From assembly GCF_000576555.1 (NCBI RefSeq), contig NZ_CP007145.1:186001-250000 (forward strand): 64,000 nt of DNA. The letters run 5' to 3'. Each line of letters begins with the position of its first letter. The first letter of the stretch is position 1. A model generated the notes under the pieces. It was not told the DNA's origin, did no database searches, and saw only the letters and a list, made by a program, of their open reading frames with translations. This DNA comes from Hymenobacter swuensis DY53. GTDB lineage: Bacteria; Bacteroidota; Bacteroidia; Cytophagales; Hymenobacteraceae. A program made the position numbers and the translations under genes. Below are positions 9,876-18,869 of the stretch, piece by piece.

Positions 9876-10865
9876 TTACTGATACTGAATGTAGAGCGGC
9901 TCGGGGGAGAGGGCAGCTACTTCGCGGGGTGTCATGAGGCGGGAGCCGGGGCGCTGGTCGTTGCGGTAGAACAGCTTGAAGCCAGTGTACTGCACGGGCT
10001 CCTTCCGGATGAACTTGCGGTAGGAGCTGCGCTTGATGCCGGGCGTGCCCCAGCCATCCATGTGCATCACAATCTGCACGCGCGGGTCGAGCTGGATGTT
10101 CTGGTAGTTGGTGACCATATCCTGGCGGAAGCGGTGTACCACCATCACCTTAGGCGGTAGCCGGTTGTCGCGCACGAGGCGGGCCAGAAACTGGCGGGCG
10201 TAGTTGATGTCGGCCGCGTCGAACTCGCCCACCTCCGTGCCCGGCCGCCGCCCCGATTTCATGGAAAACTCCGGGTCGATGCCCAGGTGTACGAAGGGCA
10301 AGCGCAGGTATTTGGCCAGCGGCGGCAGCTCGTGCTGCAAATCACTCAGACCCACCTGCACATCCAGGAATACCAGGGCATTATGCTCCCGACCCCACGC
10401 AATAACGCGGCGAATGGTGCTGTCGGGCAAAGGCAGGCGGTACTTGCCATCGGCCCCGGAGTCGCGCTGGGCAATAATGGCTGTCATGTGCAGGGCCGGG
10501 CGTACGGGCAGGCTGTCGGCGCGCTGCCAAGCGGCAGTTTCCAGGCGCAGGCGGCGCAGCATCTCGTCCTTGGGGTACTGGCCCAGAATGCCCATGCGCT
10601 TATGCAGCGGATTGCCATAAAACGCCACGATGCGGCTGCCTGGTAGCACGGCGCCCGCCAGCTGCCCCCCGGTGCGGGCCACCGAATCGACCAGCAAAGA
10701 ATCCTGCAGCAGGAGCTGCTGGCGGCGGCGGGCCAGCTCGGCGGGCGTAGGGCCGGAGTCGGCCGAGGGTTGCCGGGAACCGGAGTCGCAGCCGCTCAGC
10801 AGCCCTAGTACAATCAACAACCAACCAAACCACGCAACGGGAGTAACTCCCTTTTTCTTCCGCAT
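9876..10865 (-). CDS. Lipoprotein of unknown function, paralogue B
   Basis: 329 residues from the ATG at 10865, which gives a normal lipoprotein signal (MRKKK, hydrophobic core, lipobox LLSGC). A longer frame to 10916 would bury it. It shares with its downstream neighbour every block: GAVLPGSRIVAFYGN, MGILGQYPK, FLDVQ, HLGIDPEFS, LPPKV, VHRF, DPRVQIVMHMDG, EPVQYTGFKLFY and the terminal LYIQYQ. The pair is clearly a tandem duplication that has since diverged (roughly half the residues differ). Same-strand spacing of 187 bp without a clear terminator suggests co-transcription. Cell-envelope location; function unknown. Confidence 0.85.
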   Translation of the reverse strand: MRKKKGVTPVAWFGWLLIVLGLLSGCDSGSRQPSADSGPTPAELARRRQQLLLQDSLLVDSVARTGGQLAGAVLPGSRIVAFYGNPLHKRMGILGQYPKDEMLRRLRLETAAWQRADSLPVRPALHMTAIIAQRDSGADGKYRLPLPDSTIRRVIAWGREHNALVFLDVQVGLSDLQHELPPLAKYLRLPFVHLGIDPEFSMKSGRRPGTEVGEFDAADINYARQFLARLVRDNRLPPKVMVVHRFRQDMVTNYQNIQLDPRVQIVMHMDGWGTPGIKRSSYRKFIRKEPVQYTGFKLFYRNDQRPGSRLMTPREVAALSPEPLYIQYQ

Positions 10866-10965
10866 CACAGCATAAATCAAGCAGCGGCTCCCACGGAACT
10901 CCACTGTACCCAACATCCTGAGCAGCCCTGCACTACCGGGCGCTCAGGGCTAATATACGGTCCAA

Positions 10966-11006
10966 GGCCAAAAACCGCTGCCCACTCAACAGTGAACAGC
11001 GGTTTT
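10966..11006 (-). terminator. Rho-independent terminator after the M56 gene
   Basis: Stem AAAACCGCTG (10971-10980) / CAGCGGTTTT (10997-11006). On the minus strand it is followed by TTTTT-like sequence, 22 nt past the stop of the BlaR1-like gene. Confidence 0.7.
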
Positions 11007-11027
11007 GCTAATTAATAGTCCACAGGG

Positions 11028-12398
11028 TTACTTGATGGCAAACGAAATGGGAATAGTATAGCGGGTTTCTATCGGCTGGCCGTTGCGCTGGCAGGGCGTC
11101 CAGCGGCCCGGCAGGCTATTGACGGCTGATAAGGCCTCTTTTTTCAGCGCCGCTACGGCGGTGGCGGGGCCTTTGGGAGCCTTCACTACGGCGGCGTCCC
11201 GGATCAGGCCCTGCTCACTTACAATGAACTGCACAAACACGCTTCCGCCCACTTTCGCATTCTTGGCTACGGCCGGGTATTTTACTAGTTTAAAAATATC
11301 CGCCATCAACTGGGCCTGTCCACCCGGATAGCCCGGGCCCTGCTCCTCCGTCGGAAGGGCAGGCGGTGGTGGTGGGGGCGCGGGCTGGTCTTCGCGCAGG
11401 GCGGGTGGCGGCGGCGGGGCGGGTTGGGCGTGCGTGAGCAGAATCGGTGGCGGCGGTGGCGGCAGCTCGACGGCTTTTTCGCAGGCCAGCAGCCCCAGCA
11501 AAGCCAGGCTCAGAGGGAGGGCCAGTCGCTGTTTCCAGCGCCGGACCGGGGAATGGGAGGTAAGCATACGGATACGGGTAAGGGTGAAGGATTGGGTAAA
11601 CGAATGAGTAAGCGGTAAATCGGAGTGGAGCTGGCGCAGGGCGGCGCGGGCCAGCAGGGCCGCGTAGGTTTCGGCGGTGCCAGGCGTCGGACGGGTGGTG
11701 GGGTCGGGCCGGATGGCGGCTTCATCGGCCAGAAACTCGTGGGTCAGCTCCAGGGCCGGCGGAAACAGGTGCACGAACGGGCAGGGCCACAGCAGCACCC
11801 GTGCCACTTCCAGCGCCAGCCGCCCGGCGGTGTGGCCCTGCTGGGCGTGGGCCACCTCGTGACGGAGTACCTGGGCCGCTTCGTTCTCACTGAGCGCGGC
11901 GGTATCGTCCCAGAATACCCAGCGGCCAAACGAGCCAGTGGGCCGCCACCCGCCCGTGAGTACCAACGTGTAGCCCGGCCGGGGGTGACGGGGCCAGCGG
12001 CGTGTCGTCAGCCAGAGGTGAAGCACCTGTCCGGCAAGTCGGCTCAGCCCCAGCGCCACGCCTAGCCCGTAGAGCAGCGGCAGCCACGCTACCGATCCGG
12101 TTGCTGCCCCGCTACCCGTCGCCGAAACTGTAACAGCGGGTAGCACGCGGGCATACAGCAGCTGCGCCACGCCCGGAGCCGCCTGCCAGGTAGGCAGCCA
12201 GGGCGTAAGCAATGCCAGCAGCGGCGGGAGTAACAAAGCAGCCCAAGGCGCGAGCAACAGAAACCGGCGGTTGTAGCTGAAGCACCGCTCCTGGCGTAGC
12301 AGCTGGCGGTAAAACAGCCATGCCAGGCCCAGCAGCAGAGTGCTCTGACCCAGCCAGCTAAGCAGGGTGCTTGTCGGGAGCAGCATCGGCGTCGGCAT
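11028..12398 (-). CDS. BlaR1-like M56 metallopeptidase with C-terminal TonB domain
   Basis: 456-aa inner-membrane sensor protease. Several N-terminal transmembrane helices surround a gluzincin site HEVAH with a downstream E-F-L-A-D-E-A-A glutamate, the arrangement of BlaR1/MecR1 M56 peptidases. After the last helix (about residue 305) comes a Pro-rich periplasmic linker (repeats of APPPPP) and a TonB C-terminal domain (about 365-456). This is the common Bacteroidota form, which couples antirepressor proteolysis to a TonB-like module. The gene overlaps the BlaI-like repressor upstream by about 40 nt, so the two are translationally coupled. An internal Met at residue 5 is an alternative start. 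Confidence 0.9.
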   Translation of the reverse strand: MPTPMLLPTSTLLSWLGQSTLLLGLAWLFYRQLLRQERCFSYNRRFLLLAPWAALLLPPLLALLTPWLPTWQAAPGVAQLLYARVLPAVTVSATGSGAATGSVAWLPLLYGLGVALGLSRLAGQVLHLWLTTRRWPRHPRPGYTLVLTGGWRPTGSFGRWVFWDDTAALSENEAAQVLRHEVAHAQQGHTAGRLALEVARVLLWPCPFVHLFPPALELTHEFLADEAAIRPDPTTRPTPGTAETYAALLARAALRQLHSDLPLTHSFTQSFTLTRIRMLTSHSPVRRWKQRLALPLSLALLGLLACEKAVELPPPPPPILLTHAQPAPPPPPALREDQPAPPPPPPALPTEEQGPGYPGGQAQLMADIFKLVKYPAVAKNAKVGGSVFVQFIVSEQGLIRDAAVVKAPKGPATAVAALKKEALSAVNSLPGRWTPCQRNGQPIETRYTIPISFAIK

Positions 12399-12774
12399 CG
12401 GAAGGGGGGAGTTGCGCGTGATGCAGGAGCTCTTCCAGCTGTTGGGGGTTCAGGTCCTCTTGCTTGGCGAAGAAGGACACCAGCCGCGAAAAGGAGCCCC
12501 CGAAGTAGCCGCCCAGCAGCTTGCCCAGTGAGAAGCGTCGGTAGGCATCCTGGGCTACAAGGGCGTGGTAACGGTGCGTGCGTCCGAAGGCCTCGTGCCC
12601 CACAAAGCCCTTCTGCTCCAGAATACGGATGATGGTGGACACGGTGGTGGTGGCCGGCGCGGGGGGCGGCAGCTCCGGCACCACATCCTTCACGAAGGAG
12701 GGGCCGCGCTGCCAGAGCACCTGCATCACCTGCTCCTCGGCGCGGGTGAGTTCGGGGAAAGTAGGTTCGGGCAT
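12358..12774 (-). CDS. BlaI/MecI-family transcriptional repressor
   Basis: 138-aa winged-helix repressor. The N-terminal pattern LTRAEEQVMQVLW followed by the recognition helix region TTVSTIIRILEQKGFV and wing (FGRTHRYHALV) is diagnostic of BlaI/MecI/CopY. The C-terminal half would form the dimer and carry the site cut by the M56 partner, whose gene overlaps its 3' end. A palindrome at 12816-12831 upstream of the start is the likely operator. The inducing signal is unknown; no beta-lactamase gene is adjacent. Confidence 0.93.
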   Translation of the reverse strand: MPEPTFPELTRAEEQVMQVLWQRGPSFVKDVVPELPPPAPATTTVSTIIRILEQKGFVGHEAFGRTHRYHALVAQDAYRRFSLGKLLGGYFGGSFSRLVSFFAKQEDLNPQQLEELLHHAQLPPSDADADAAPDKHPA

Positions 12775-12815
12775 AAGTAGTGGATGGTGAATGAGTTGAA
12801 GGTATAACTATTTGT

Positions 12816-12831
12816 TTAGTTTAACAACTAA
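12816..12831. promoter_or_regulatory. Candidate BlaI operator
   Basis: Perfect palindrome TTAGTT-TAAC-AACTAA in the AT-rich space 42-57 bp upstream of the repressor start. The dyad suits a BlaI dimer, although it lacks the TACA/TGTA core of staphylococcal sites. Confidence 0.45.
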
Positions 12832-12957
12832 TTTCTTGGCTGAAACAAAATATATTTTAGTCATCGGGGTAAACCACTCTGGCGGAAGCCGGTGGGAACG
12901 GCGCGCGGGTCGGAGCTGTTCTATGGGCAGCTTCTTCACCAACTCCTGTTTCTCTTC

Positions 12958-14169
12958 GTGACGATATCCTTTCTTCGCCGCCTGCCGGCCGTGGGCGCGC
13001 TCTGGCTGAGCACGGTGCTGCTGGCCCCCGGCTGCAACAGCAATACCCCCGAGCCCGCCGCCCCCGAAACCCCGGCTGCCACGCCGCCCGCTACCACGCT
13101 AACCGGCAGCACCCTGCTGGGCGAGTACACGCCGGCCCAGCTGGCCGCCCGCGTGCCGGATATTCCGCTGGTGGGCTCCCTGGCCCGCTACTCGGTGCGG
13201 GTATACCGCCTCACGTACACCACCCGCAACCCCGATGGACAGCTGGTAACGGCTTCGGGCGCGCTGCTGGTGCCGGTGGCCCCGGCGGCACTGCCGGTCA
13301 TCAGCTACCAGCATGGCACCATCCGGCCCGATGATGAGAATCGGGCGCCTTCCTACTACAGTCAGAGCAGTGAGTTGTGGTCAGCCGTATCAGTGCTGGC
13401 GGCTACGGGCTATGTGGTATCGGCCCCCGATTACATTGGTTATGGGGCCTCAAAAGCCCTGCCGCACCCCTATGAGCACGCCGCTTCTCTGGCCTCGGCC
13501 TCGGCCGATATGCTACGGGCGGCCCGGGAGTTCTGTAAAAAGGAAAGCGTCAGCGTCAACCAGAAAAACTTTCTGCTGGGCTACTCCGAGGGTGGCTACG
13601 CCACCATGGCGTTACATAAGTATCTGGAGGAGAAATACGCTTCTGAGCTGCCGGTAACGGCCAGTGCGCCAGGGGCCGGGGCCTACCACAAATCGGAGTT
13701 TGCGAAGTATATCATGCGCTCCACCCAGCCGCTGAATTTTCTGAGTACTTACGTGTGGGTGCTCGATACCTACAACCGGGTATACCAGCTGAACCGGCCG
13801 TATTCGTTTTACTATCAGGAGCCGTACGCCACGCAACTGCAGACCAATGCCTTTGGAGAAGTGCCGGCCCAGGCCAGCCAGTTGTTCACGGCCGGTTTCC
13901 GGCAACAGGTGCTGAATGATACGGACGTAGCCCTGACGGCTTCCTTGCGCGACAATGATATCTACGACTGGAAACCCAAGGCTCCGGTAGCCTTGTTCCA
14001 CGGCACTGCCGATGATTACGTGCCGTACTTCAACTCCCAGGATGCCTACGCGGCCATGCGGGCCCGGGGGGCTACGCAGGTAGAGCTGCGCCCGATTCAG
14101 GGTGGTAACCACTTCTCATCGGTTACCAGCTATACGCTGCAGGCCTTTGCATTCATCTCGCAGTTTTAA
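12958..14169 (+). CDS. Secreted alpha/beta-hydrolase (lipase-like) lipoprotein
   Basis: 403 residues from GTG 12958, chosen because it gives a clean lipoprotein signal (RR, hydrophobic core, lipobox LAPGC). An upstream GTG at 12892 is in frame and less likely. The alpha/beta-hydrolase triad is visible: nucleophile GYSEGG, an Asp in HGTADDYVP, and a His in QGGNHFSS. An early QHGT segment fits the oxyanion region. The sequence resembles the secretory-lipase/prolyl-oligopeptidase-like esterases. The mature protein starts with a Pro/Ala-rich linker. It is followed by a strong terminator. Substrate cannot be told from sequence. Confidence 0.85.
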   Translation: MTISFLRRLPAVGALWLSTVLLAPGCNSNTPEPAAPETPAATPPATTLTGSTLLGEYTPAQLAARVPDIPLVGSLARYSVRVYRLTYTTRNPDGQLVTASGALLVPVAPAALPVISYQHGTIRPDDENRAPSYYSQSSELWSAVSVLAATGYVVSAPDYIGYGASKALPHPYEHAASLASASADMLRAAREFCKKESVSVNQKNFLLGYSEGGYATMALHKYLEEKYASELPVTASAPGAGAYHKSEFAKYIMRSTQPLNFLSTYVWVLDTYNRVYQLNRPYSFYYQEPYATQLQTNAFGEVPAQASQLFTAGFRQQVLNDTDVALTASLRDNDIYDWKPKAPVALFHGTADDYVPYFNSQDAYAAMRARGATQVELRPIQGGNHFSSVTSYTLQAFAFISQF

Positions 14170-14184
14170 GGGAGAGTTGCGTGC

Positions 14185-14241
14185 AAAGAAGCTCCAACCG
14201 ACCCCTACTAAATTCAGTAGGGGCCGGTTGGAGCTTCTTTT
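14185..14241. terminator. Bidirectional terminator hairpin
   Basis: Arms AAAGAAGCTCCAACCG (14185-14200) and CGGTTGGAGCTTCTTT (14225-14240) plus an inner stem ACCCCTACT/AGTAGGGG. It lies between the convergent hydrolase gene and the small membrane protein gene and ends in T-rich sequence on both strands. Confidence 0.88.
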
Positions 14242-14246
14242 GGTGG

Positions 14247-14624
14247 CTATAGTAGGCTTTGCGGGGCTGCTTTCGGGGCAAAAGCCTGCCGGAGCCATGT
14301 TCCGCTCAGGCAGGCCAGACCACCCACTAACCCTGCCAACAGGCCACTTACCAGCACCAGCAGGGGCGCGCTGCCGCCCAGCGGCAACAGCGTTGCTACG
14401 CGGGTGGCCAGCAAGCCGGCTCCGTGCGAGGTAAGCCAGGTAGCGGGTAGCCACCAGCTAAGTCCGGCTCCTAGCAGCCCCGCCACAAAAGCCCGGCCAC
14501 CGGAAGGGTTGCGCCAGGCAGCCAACAGCAGACACGCCGGCACCAGCATCCACCACGGGAGAAAAAGCTGAACCAGTGCACAGGCAAGCAGCACCAGCAG
14601 GAAGAATAAGCCAAAGGATTTCAT
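14247..14624 (-). CDS. Small hydrophobic membrane protein
   Basis: 125-aa protein with about four hydrophobic segments (residues 4-22, 25-38, 45-65, 78-108) separated by short loops. It has no Cys-rich or catalytic motif. It ends 5 nt from a terminator and starts 14 nt after the stop of the upstream TonB-repeat gene, so it is probably co-transcribed with it. No family recognised; an inner-membrane accessory or chaperone role would be a guess. Confidence 0.7.
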   Translation of the reverse strand: MKSFGLFFLLVLLACALVQLFLPWWMLVPACLLLAAWRNPSGGRAFVAGLLGAGLSWWLPATWLTSHGAGLLATRVATLLPLGGSAPLLVLVSGLLAGLVGGLACLSGTWLRQAFAPKAAPQSLL

Positions 14625-14638
14625 ACAAATGAGGCGGA

Positions 14639-16231
14639 TCAGTCTTCGATGGCTCCGGCGTTTTTGCGCGGCAGCTCGGGGGCGGGCATCGGAATAATAA
14701 CACTCTGGCGCACGGCAATTGGCTGCCCGGTAACGTCACGGGCCGGAGCCCAGACCGGCATGGTGCGCACCAGCCGCAGGGCCTCTTCGTCGCAGCTGCG
14801 GCAAAGCGGGCGCACTACCTCGCCGGACCCAATCCGGCCATCGGCCTGCACTACGAAGCGTACTTCCACGGCTCCCCGCAGGTTTTCTTTGGTCAGTACT
14901 TTCGGCTCCTTCAGCTTCTCAGTAAAGTACTGGCGCAGAGCTACGCCGCCGCCGGGAAAAGTGGCCTGCGTGGCTGCCTCACGGGGTTCGAAAACGTGGG
15001 TCGGGCTGTAGAGCTGGAGCGCCTGGGTCAGCTGCACGCGCACCGTTCTGCCGTTTTGCCGGCCGGGCTCCAGGCGCGGCAGTTTGGCTACGGCGGCCAG
15101 GGCGGCCGCGTCGCAGGCAGGGCACAGGGAGCGGAGGATTTTGGCGTCTTCGGCTTGGCCATCCAGTCCCACCACGAAGCTCACGTACACCCGGCCCTCA
15201 GTGGTGCCCTGCAGGATTTCCTTGGGCAGTACCACGGCTGCCTGCAAAGCGGAGGCAATGGTGGCTTCGGTGGTGCCGGCCAGCCGAGGCATCTGCTCCA
15301 CGTAGGTGTACACTTTTTCCTCGGGTTTGGGCAGGGTGGGAGCGGGCGGAATGGTTACGCCGGGCGCACCCGGGGTGGTTTGCAGACTGAAGGTAACCGG
15401 TACTGTGTACGATACTGACACGGTGCGGCCATTCTGCTTGCCCGGCTCAAAGGGCGGCAGCACCCGAATTACCCGCAGCACTTCTTCGTCGCAGCCGGCT
15501 CCCAGGCCTTTTATGATTTCCGGGTTGATAGCTTTACCGCCGGGCTCCACCGTGAATTTCACGAATACTTTGCCCTCCACCTGTTTCTGCGCGGCCTCGG
15601 CGGGGTAGCGCAGACTGGCCTGAATGTAGTTGATGAGGCCTGACTGTCCGCCGGGGAAGACTGGCATCTGCTCCACGTAGGTGTATATCTTGTTCTCCAC
15701 CACTTCTTCCATCACACGCCCACTGCCCTCCAGACCCGATAAATCGGTTTCACCCCGGACGGTAACGGTTTTCTGGATGGGAGGCTCGAATGGGATAGAA
15801 ATAGGGTACTGCACCGCCACGGCCTTGTCCTGGTAGCGGGCGGGGCGCCAGCGGGGCATGGCCTGCACCAGACGCAGGGCCTCGGCGTTACTGGCGGCAC
15901 TGAGGCCCCGGGCCACAAAGGCATCGGTGAGGCGGCCATCCGGCTGCACGATGAAGCTGACCGTTACCACACCCCGCTCCGTGCCGGCCTTCACGGCGGC
16001 GGGCCGGCGCAGCTGGGTCTGTAGGTATTGCCGCAGTGCGTATTCACCTTCCGCGTATTCCGGCCTCGTCTGCACTTCATACAGACTGTAGATGCGGGGC
16101 GGAGTAGTACTAGCGGCCGGAACAGGCTTTTTAACGGACTTCTGGGCTTGCGCATCAGGCACTATGGCTCCGGCCAGACAAGCCGCTACTAGCACACGAG
16201 GCCACGCGGAGTGGGTAAACGATAAAGACAT
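14639..16231 (-). CDS. Periplasmic protein with four TonB C-terminal-type repeats
   Basis: 530-aa exported protein: signal peptide with AxA cleavage (AQA, about residue 29), no transmembrane anchor after it. Four similar modules follow, at about 55-150, 185-285, 310-405 and 425-515. Each has an L-x-x-Y segment, V-x-V-x-F-x-V-x-x-D-G-x (for example VSFIVQPDGRL, VRFVVQADGRI) and an A-x-R-x-V-x-x-M/L-P-x-W/F-x-P-A/G block, the hallmark of TonB C-terminal domains. Cys pairs C-x-x-C occur in three modules (for example CPAC and CRSC). Without a membrane anchor it cannot transduce energy as TonB does, so binding of TonB boxes or peptidoglycan is the likely use. Confidence 0.85.
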   Translation of the reverse strand: MSLSFTHSAWPRVLVAACLAGAIVPDAQAQKSVKKPVPAASTTPPRIYSLYEVQTRPEYAEGEYALRQYLQTQLRRPAAVKAGTERGVVTVSFIVQPDGRLTDAFVARGLSAASNAEALRLVQAMPRWRPARYQDKAVAVQYPISIPFEPPIQKTVTVRGETDLSGLEGSGRVMEEVVENKIYTYVEQMPVFPGGQSGLINYIQASLRYPAEAAQKQVEGKVFVKFTVEPGGKAINPEIIKGLGAGCDEEVLRVIRVLPPFEPGKQNGRTVSVSYTVPVTFSLQTTPGAPGVTIPPAPTLPKPEEKVYTYVEQMPRLAGTTEATIASALQAAVVLPKEILQGTTEGRVYVSFVVGLDGQAEDAKILRSLCPACDAAALAAVAKLPRLEPGRQNGRTVRVQLTQALQLYSPTHVFEPREAATQATFPGGGVALRQYFTEKLKEPKVLTKENLRGAVEVRFVVQADGRIGSGEVVRPLCRSCDEEALRLVRTMPVWAPARDVTGQPIAVRQSVIIPMPAPELPRKNAGAIED

Positions 16232-16306
16232 TACAGAGAGGAGATAGAGCGTAAAAAGTGTGCTGCCAGCCCAGCAAGTTACGTACGGAACCGGTACTGC
16301 CGAAAC

Positions 16307-18802
16307 CTACTGCTCCAGCCGCCACGCGGCTTGCAGGCGGGGGTGGTTTTCGTCGGCGGCGCGCAGAAATACCAGCTCGTCCAGCTTGCCCACGCGCCAG
16401 CTTTCCAGCATATCATCATAGTACGCCGAGGCTGGGTTGCCGCTCTGCCCGCCGGGGAAAATGCCGTAGGCCTTCACCTGCGGCCCCAGCGCCACCACCA
16501 TCCGCCAGGAGGGGCCGTTGCGCGAGGTAGTGGCATTGACGGTGCCGCGGCTGCCGGCGCACACGATATCCTGGTGCCCGAAGCCCGGCAGCTGGGCCAA
16601 GTGGTTGATGTCGGTGCTTTTCTGGTTGGCCCAGCCCCACTTCGGCCCCTGCGGTCCGAATTTGCGGGTCAGCGAATCCACGGCGAAGTGCAGGGACTCC
16701 GTCAGCAGGTCGTGCACATTTTCCTTCTGCGGCGTACACCGGTCGTCAATCCAAAGGCTGCCACCCTGGAAGCAGGTAGCCGGATTACCCGATTGGGTAA
16801 GTAACAACCGATTTGTGCGGTCCTGCGAGGGGGCGCGCATTTCCAGCCCGGTAGCCGGTTTACCGAAATCATCGTCCCAGAGGCGTTTCACCAGCTCTTG
16901 GTACCATAGCTCAAAAATGGTGGCGGCTACGGCGTCGGTAGTATAGTGGTAGTCCCACTTTGCCAACGCCCGCACTGCCGCATATTCCGGCGAATTCGGA
17001 GCGGGCGGCGCATAGCAGTTATCGATCATCTTGCTGCCATTTATCGTGGCCAGCATCCACGGCAGCATGGTTTGGGCGTTGATGCCGAGGTTGTCGTTCT
17101 GGAGCAGGCGCAGGGTGTCGGCGGTGGCGCGGCGCATCTTGGCTAGCTGCTGGTTGATGCGGTGGCCCCGGTCCCAGGGCGCGTAGTCCCAACCAATATA
17201 ATAGGGGTAGTCGGGCCCGGCGGAGTGCTGGTTGGCCGACGATACGAAGCCCCGGGCCGGGTTCTGCACCCGCGGCGTCTGCGTCATCGGAATCCAGCCT
17301 TGCCAGTCGGTGCGGGCATCGGTGCCATCCAGAATAAACTTGCCCTGCTCGGGCCACTTCAGCGGGTAATGGCCGTTGGGCCGGATGGCAATGTCATTCT
17401 GGTTGCTGGCGAAGATGAAATTCTGAGCCGGGGAGGCATAGGTGCGCAGGGCCCGGTCGTAATCCTGGTAGTTGCGGGCGTGGTTGAGCTTCACGAAGGC
17501 CAGTACCTCGTCGGCCCCCTCGTGGGCCGTCCAGCGCATGGCGTGTTGGGTGGGCGTCTGCGGGTTGAAGGGCTTCTCGTCGTGGTCGTATACCACGGGG
17601 CCGTGGTGGGTGTAGAGCACTGTGTCGAGGCGGTCGGGGAGGCCGCGCACCACAATGCGCTCCACCACACGGCGCACCGGTTTCCAGCGGCCGTCGTGCC
17701 AGTACTCGCGTTTCGTGTTGTCCCGCAATTTGAGTTGGTACCAGTCCAGCACGTCGCCGCCCACGTTGGTCACGCCCCAGGCCACCTGCTCGTTGAAGCC
17801 GATAATCACGGCCGGCGCACCCGGAATCGTCACGCCGTACACGTTCTGGCCGGGCGCGTGCAGCTGCACCTGATACCAGATGCTGGGCAGGTTCAGTTGC
17901 AAATGCGGGTCGTTGGCCAGCAGTGGCAGGCCCGAGGCCGAGCGGCTGCCCGCCACGGCAAAATTGTTGGAGCCCAGCTCGGCATCCGGCTCCCGCTCGG
18001 GCACCTTATCCGACAAGGCTGCCGTGAACGAAGGCGGCGAGGCCGGCACCGGCAGCGGCTTGAAATCCAGCGGCGTGCCTACTGGCACAATGGGGTCTTC
18101 GCGAAACGGGTAATCCGGGAACAGGTCCTGGGTCACCTTGGGGCCGTACTTGCTCAGGATGTTGCTCAGGCGCAGGTCGTCGGAGCGGCCGCTCAGGTCC
18201 CAGGCCATCAGCTTCAGCAGCAGGGCGCACTTGAGCGGCTGCCAGGGCTCGGGCACGTAATCGAGGAACTTGTATTCAAACGGGTACTCTTTTGGCGAGA
18301 GGCTGCTGATATAGGCATTCACCCCCGCCGAGTACGACTCCAGCACCAGCCGCGTCGTGTCGTTTTTCAGCATGGCCCGCAATGAGTTTTCGGCCCCGTA
18401 GGGCAGGCCCATGCGCCGCTGAAACCGGTCGTACTCCAAGGTTTTTGGTCCTACAACCTCTGAAATGCGGCCGGCGGCCACGCGGGTCATAAACTCCATC
18501 TGCCAGAGCCGGTCCCGGGCCGTGAGGTAGCCCTGGGTGTAGTATAAGTCGTGGTCGTTCTGGGCAAAAATGTGGGGCACCCGCCGGTCGTCGAACCGTA
18601 CGCGCACGGGCTGGTGCAGGCCGGCGAGGTGCAGGGTTTGCTGCGGCGGGAAGTCAGCCGGGGTTTCGGCATTCTGCCAGAAGCCCCGGTACGGGCTCAG
18701 CAGGCGCGCCACGGGCGGCACGTCGCCCTGCTTGGTGTTCAGGACCCAGGTAAGGGTAAGCGTAACGAGGAGCACCAGAGTGCCCGGAAGAAATCGAAGC
18801 AT
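16307..18802 (-). CDS. Penicillin acylase-family Ntn hydrolase
   Basis: 831-aa precursor of an N-terminal-nucleophile amidase (PF01804 family). The N-terminal hydrophobic segment (about 5-22) directs export. The A chain carries VRFDDRRVPHIFAQNDHDLYY-type sequence. Self-cleavage is expected before Ser278 in LGSNNFAV, freeing the B chain with catalytic Ser278. Downstream NDPHL (calcium/active-site region) and an Asn in GVTIPGAP-x-VIIGFN fit the family. Substrates range from beta-lactams to acyl-homoserine lactones; which applies here cannot be said. It stands alone on the minus strand, 67 bp from the outer-membrane gene downstream of its start. Confidence 0.93.
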   Translation of the reverse strand: MLRFLPGTLVLLVTLTLTWVLNTKQGDVPPVARLLSPYRGFWQNAETPADFPPQQTLHLAGLHQPVRVRFDDRRVPHIFAQNDHDLYYTQGYLTARDRLWQMEFMTRVAAGRISEVVGPKTLEYDRFQRRMGLPYGAENSLRAMLKNDTTRLVLESYSAGVNAYISSLSPKEYPFEYKFLDYVPEPWQPLKCALLLKLMAWDLSGRSDDLRLSNILSKYGPKVTQDLFPDYPFREDPIVPVGTPLDFKPLPVPASPPSFTAALSDKVPEREPDAELGSNNFAVAGSRSASGLPLLANDPHLQLNLPSIWYQVQLHAPGQNVYGVTIPGAPAVIIGFNEQVAWGVTNVGGDVLDWYQLKLRDNTKREYWHDGRWKPVRRVVERIVVRGLPDRLDTVLYTHHGPVVYDHDEKPFNPQTPTQHAMRWTAHEGADEVLAFVKLNHARNYQDYDRALRTYASPAQNFIFASNQNDIAIRPNGHYPLKWPEQGKFILDGTDARTDWQGWIPMTQTPRVQNPARGFVSSANQHSAGPDYPYYIGWDYAPWDRGHRINQQLAKMRRATADTLRLLQNDNLGINAQTMLPWMLATINGSKMIDNCYAPPAPNSPEYAAVRALAKWDYHYTTDAVAATIFELWYQELVKRLWDDDFGKPATGLEMRAPSQDRTNRLLLTQSGNPATCFQGGSLWIDDRCTPQKENVHDLLTESLHFAVDSLTRKFGPQGPKWGWANQKSTDINHLAQLPGFGHQDIVCAGSRGTVNATTSRNGPSWRMVVALGPQVKAYGIFPGGQSGNPASAYYDDMLESWRVGKLDELVFLRAADENHPRLQAAWRLEQ

Positions 18803-18869
18803 TTGCCAACCAGTTTCGCGGGAGCGGAAGGTAGCAAATGCTTCGGTTTCTGGTGCCGCCGCCGCGTAA

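Noticed and set aside
17162..18385. 407-codon frame antisense to the penicillin acylase gene
   Set aside because: His/Gly/Val-rich translation typical of a shadow frame in GC-rich DNA; the acylase motifs on the other strand are unambiguous.
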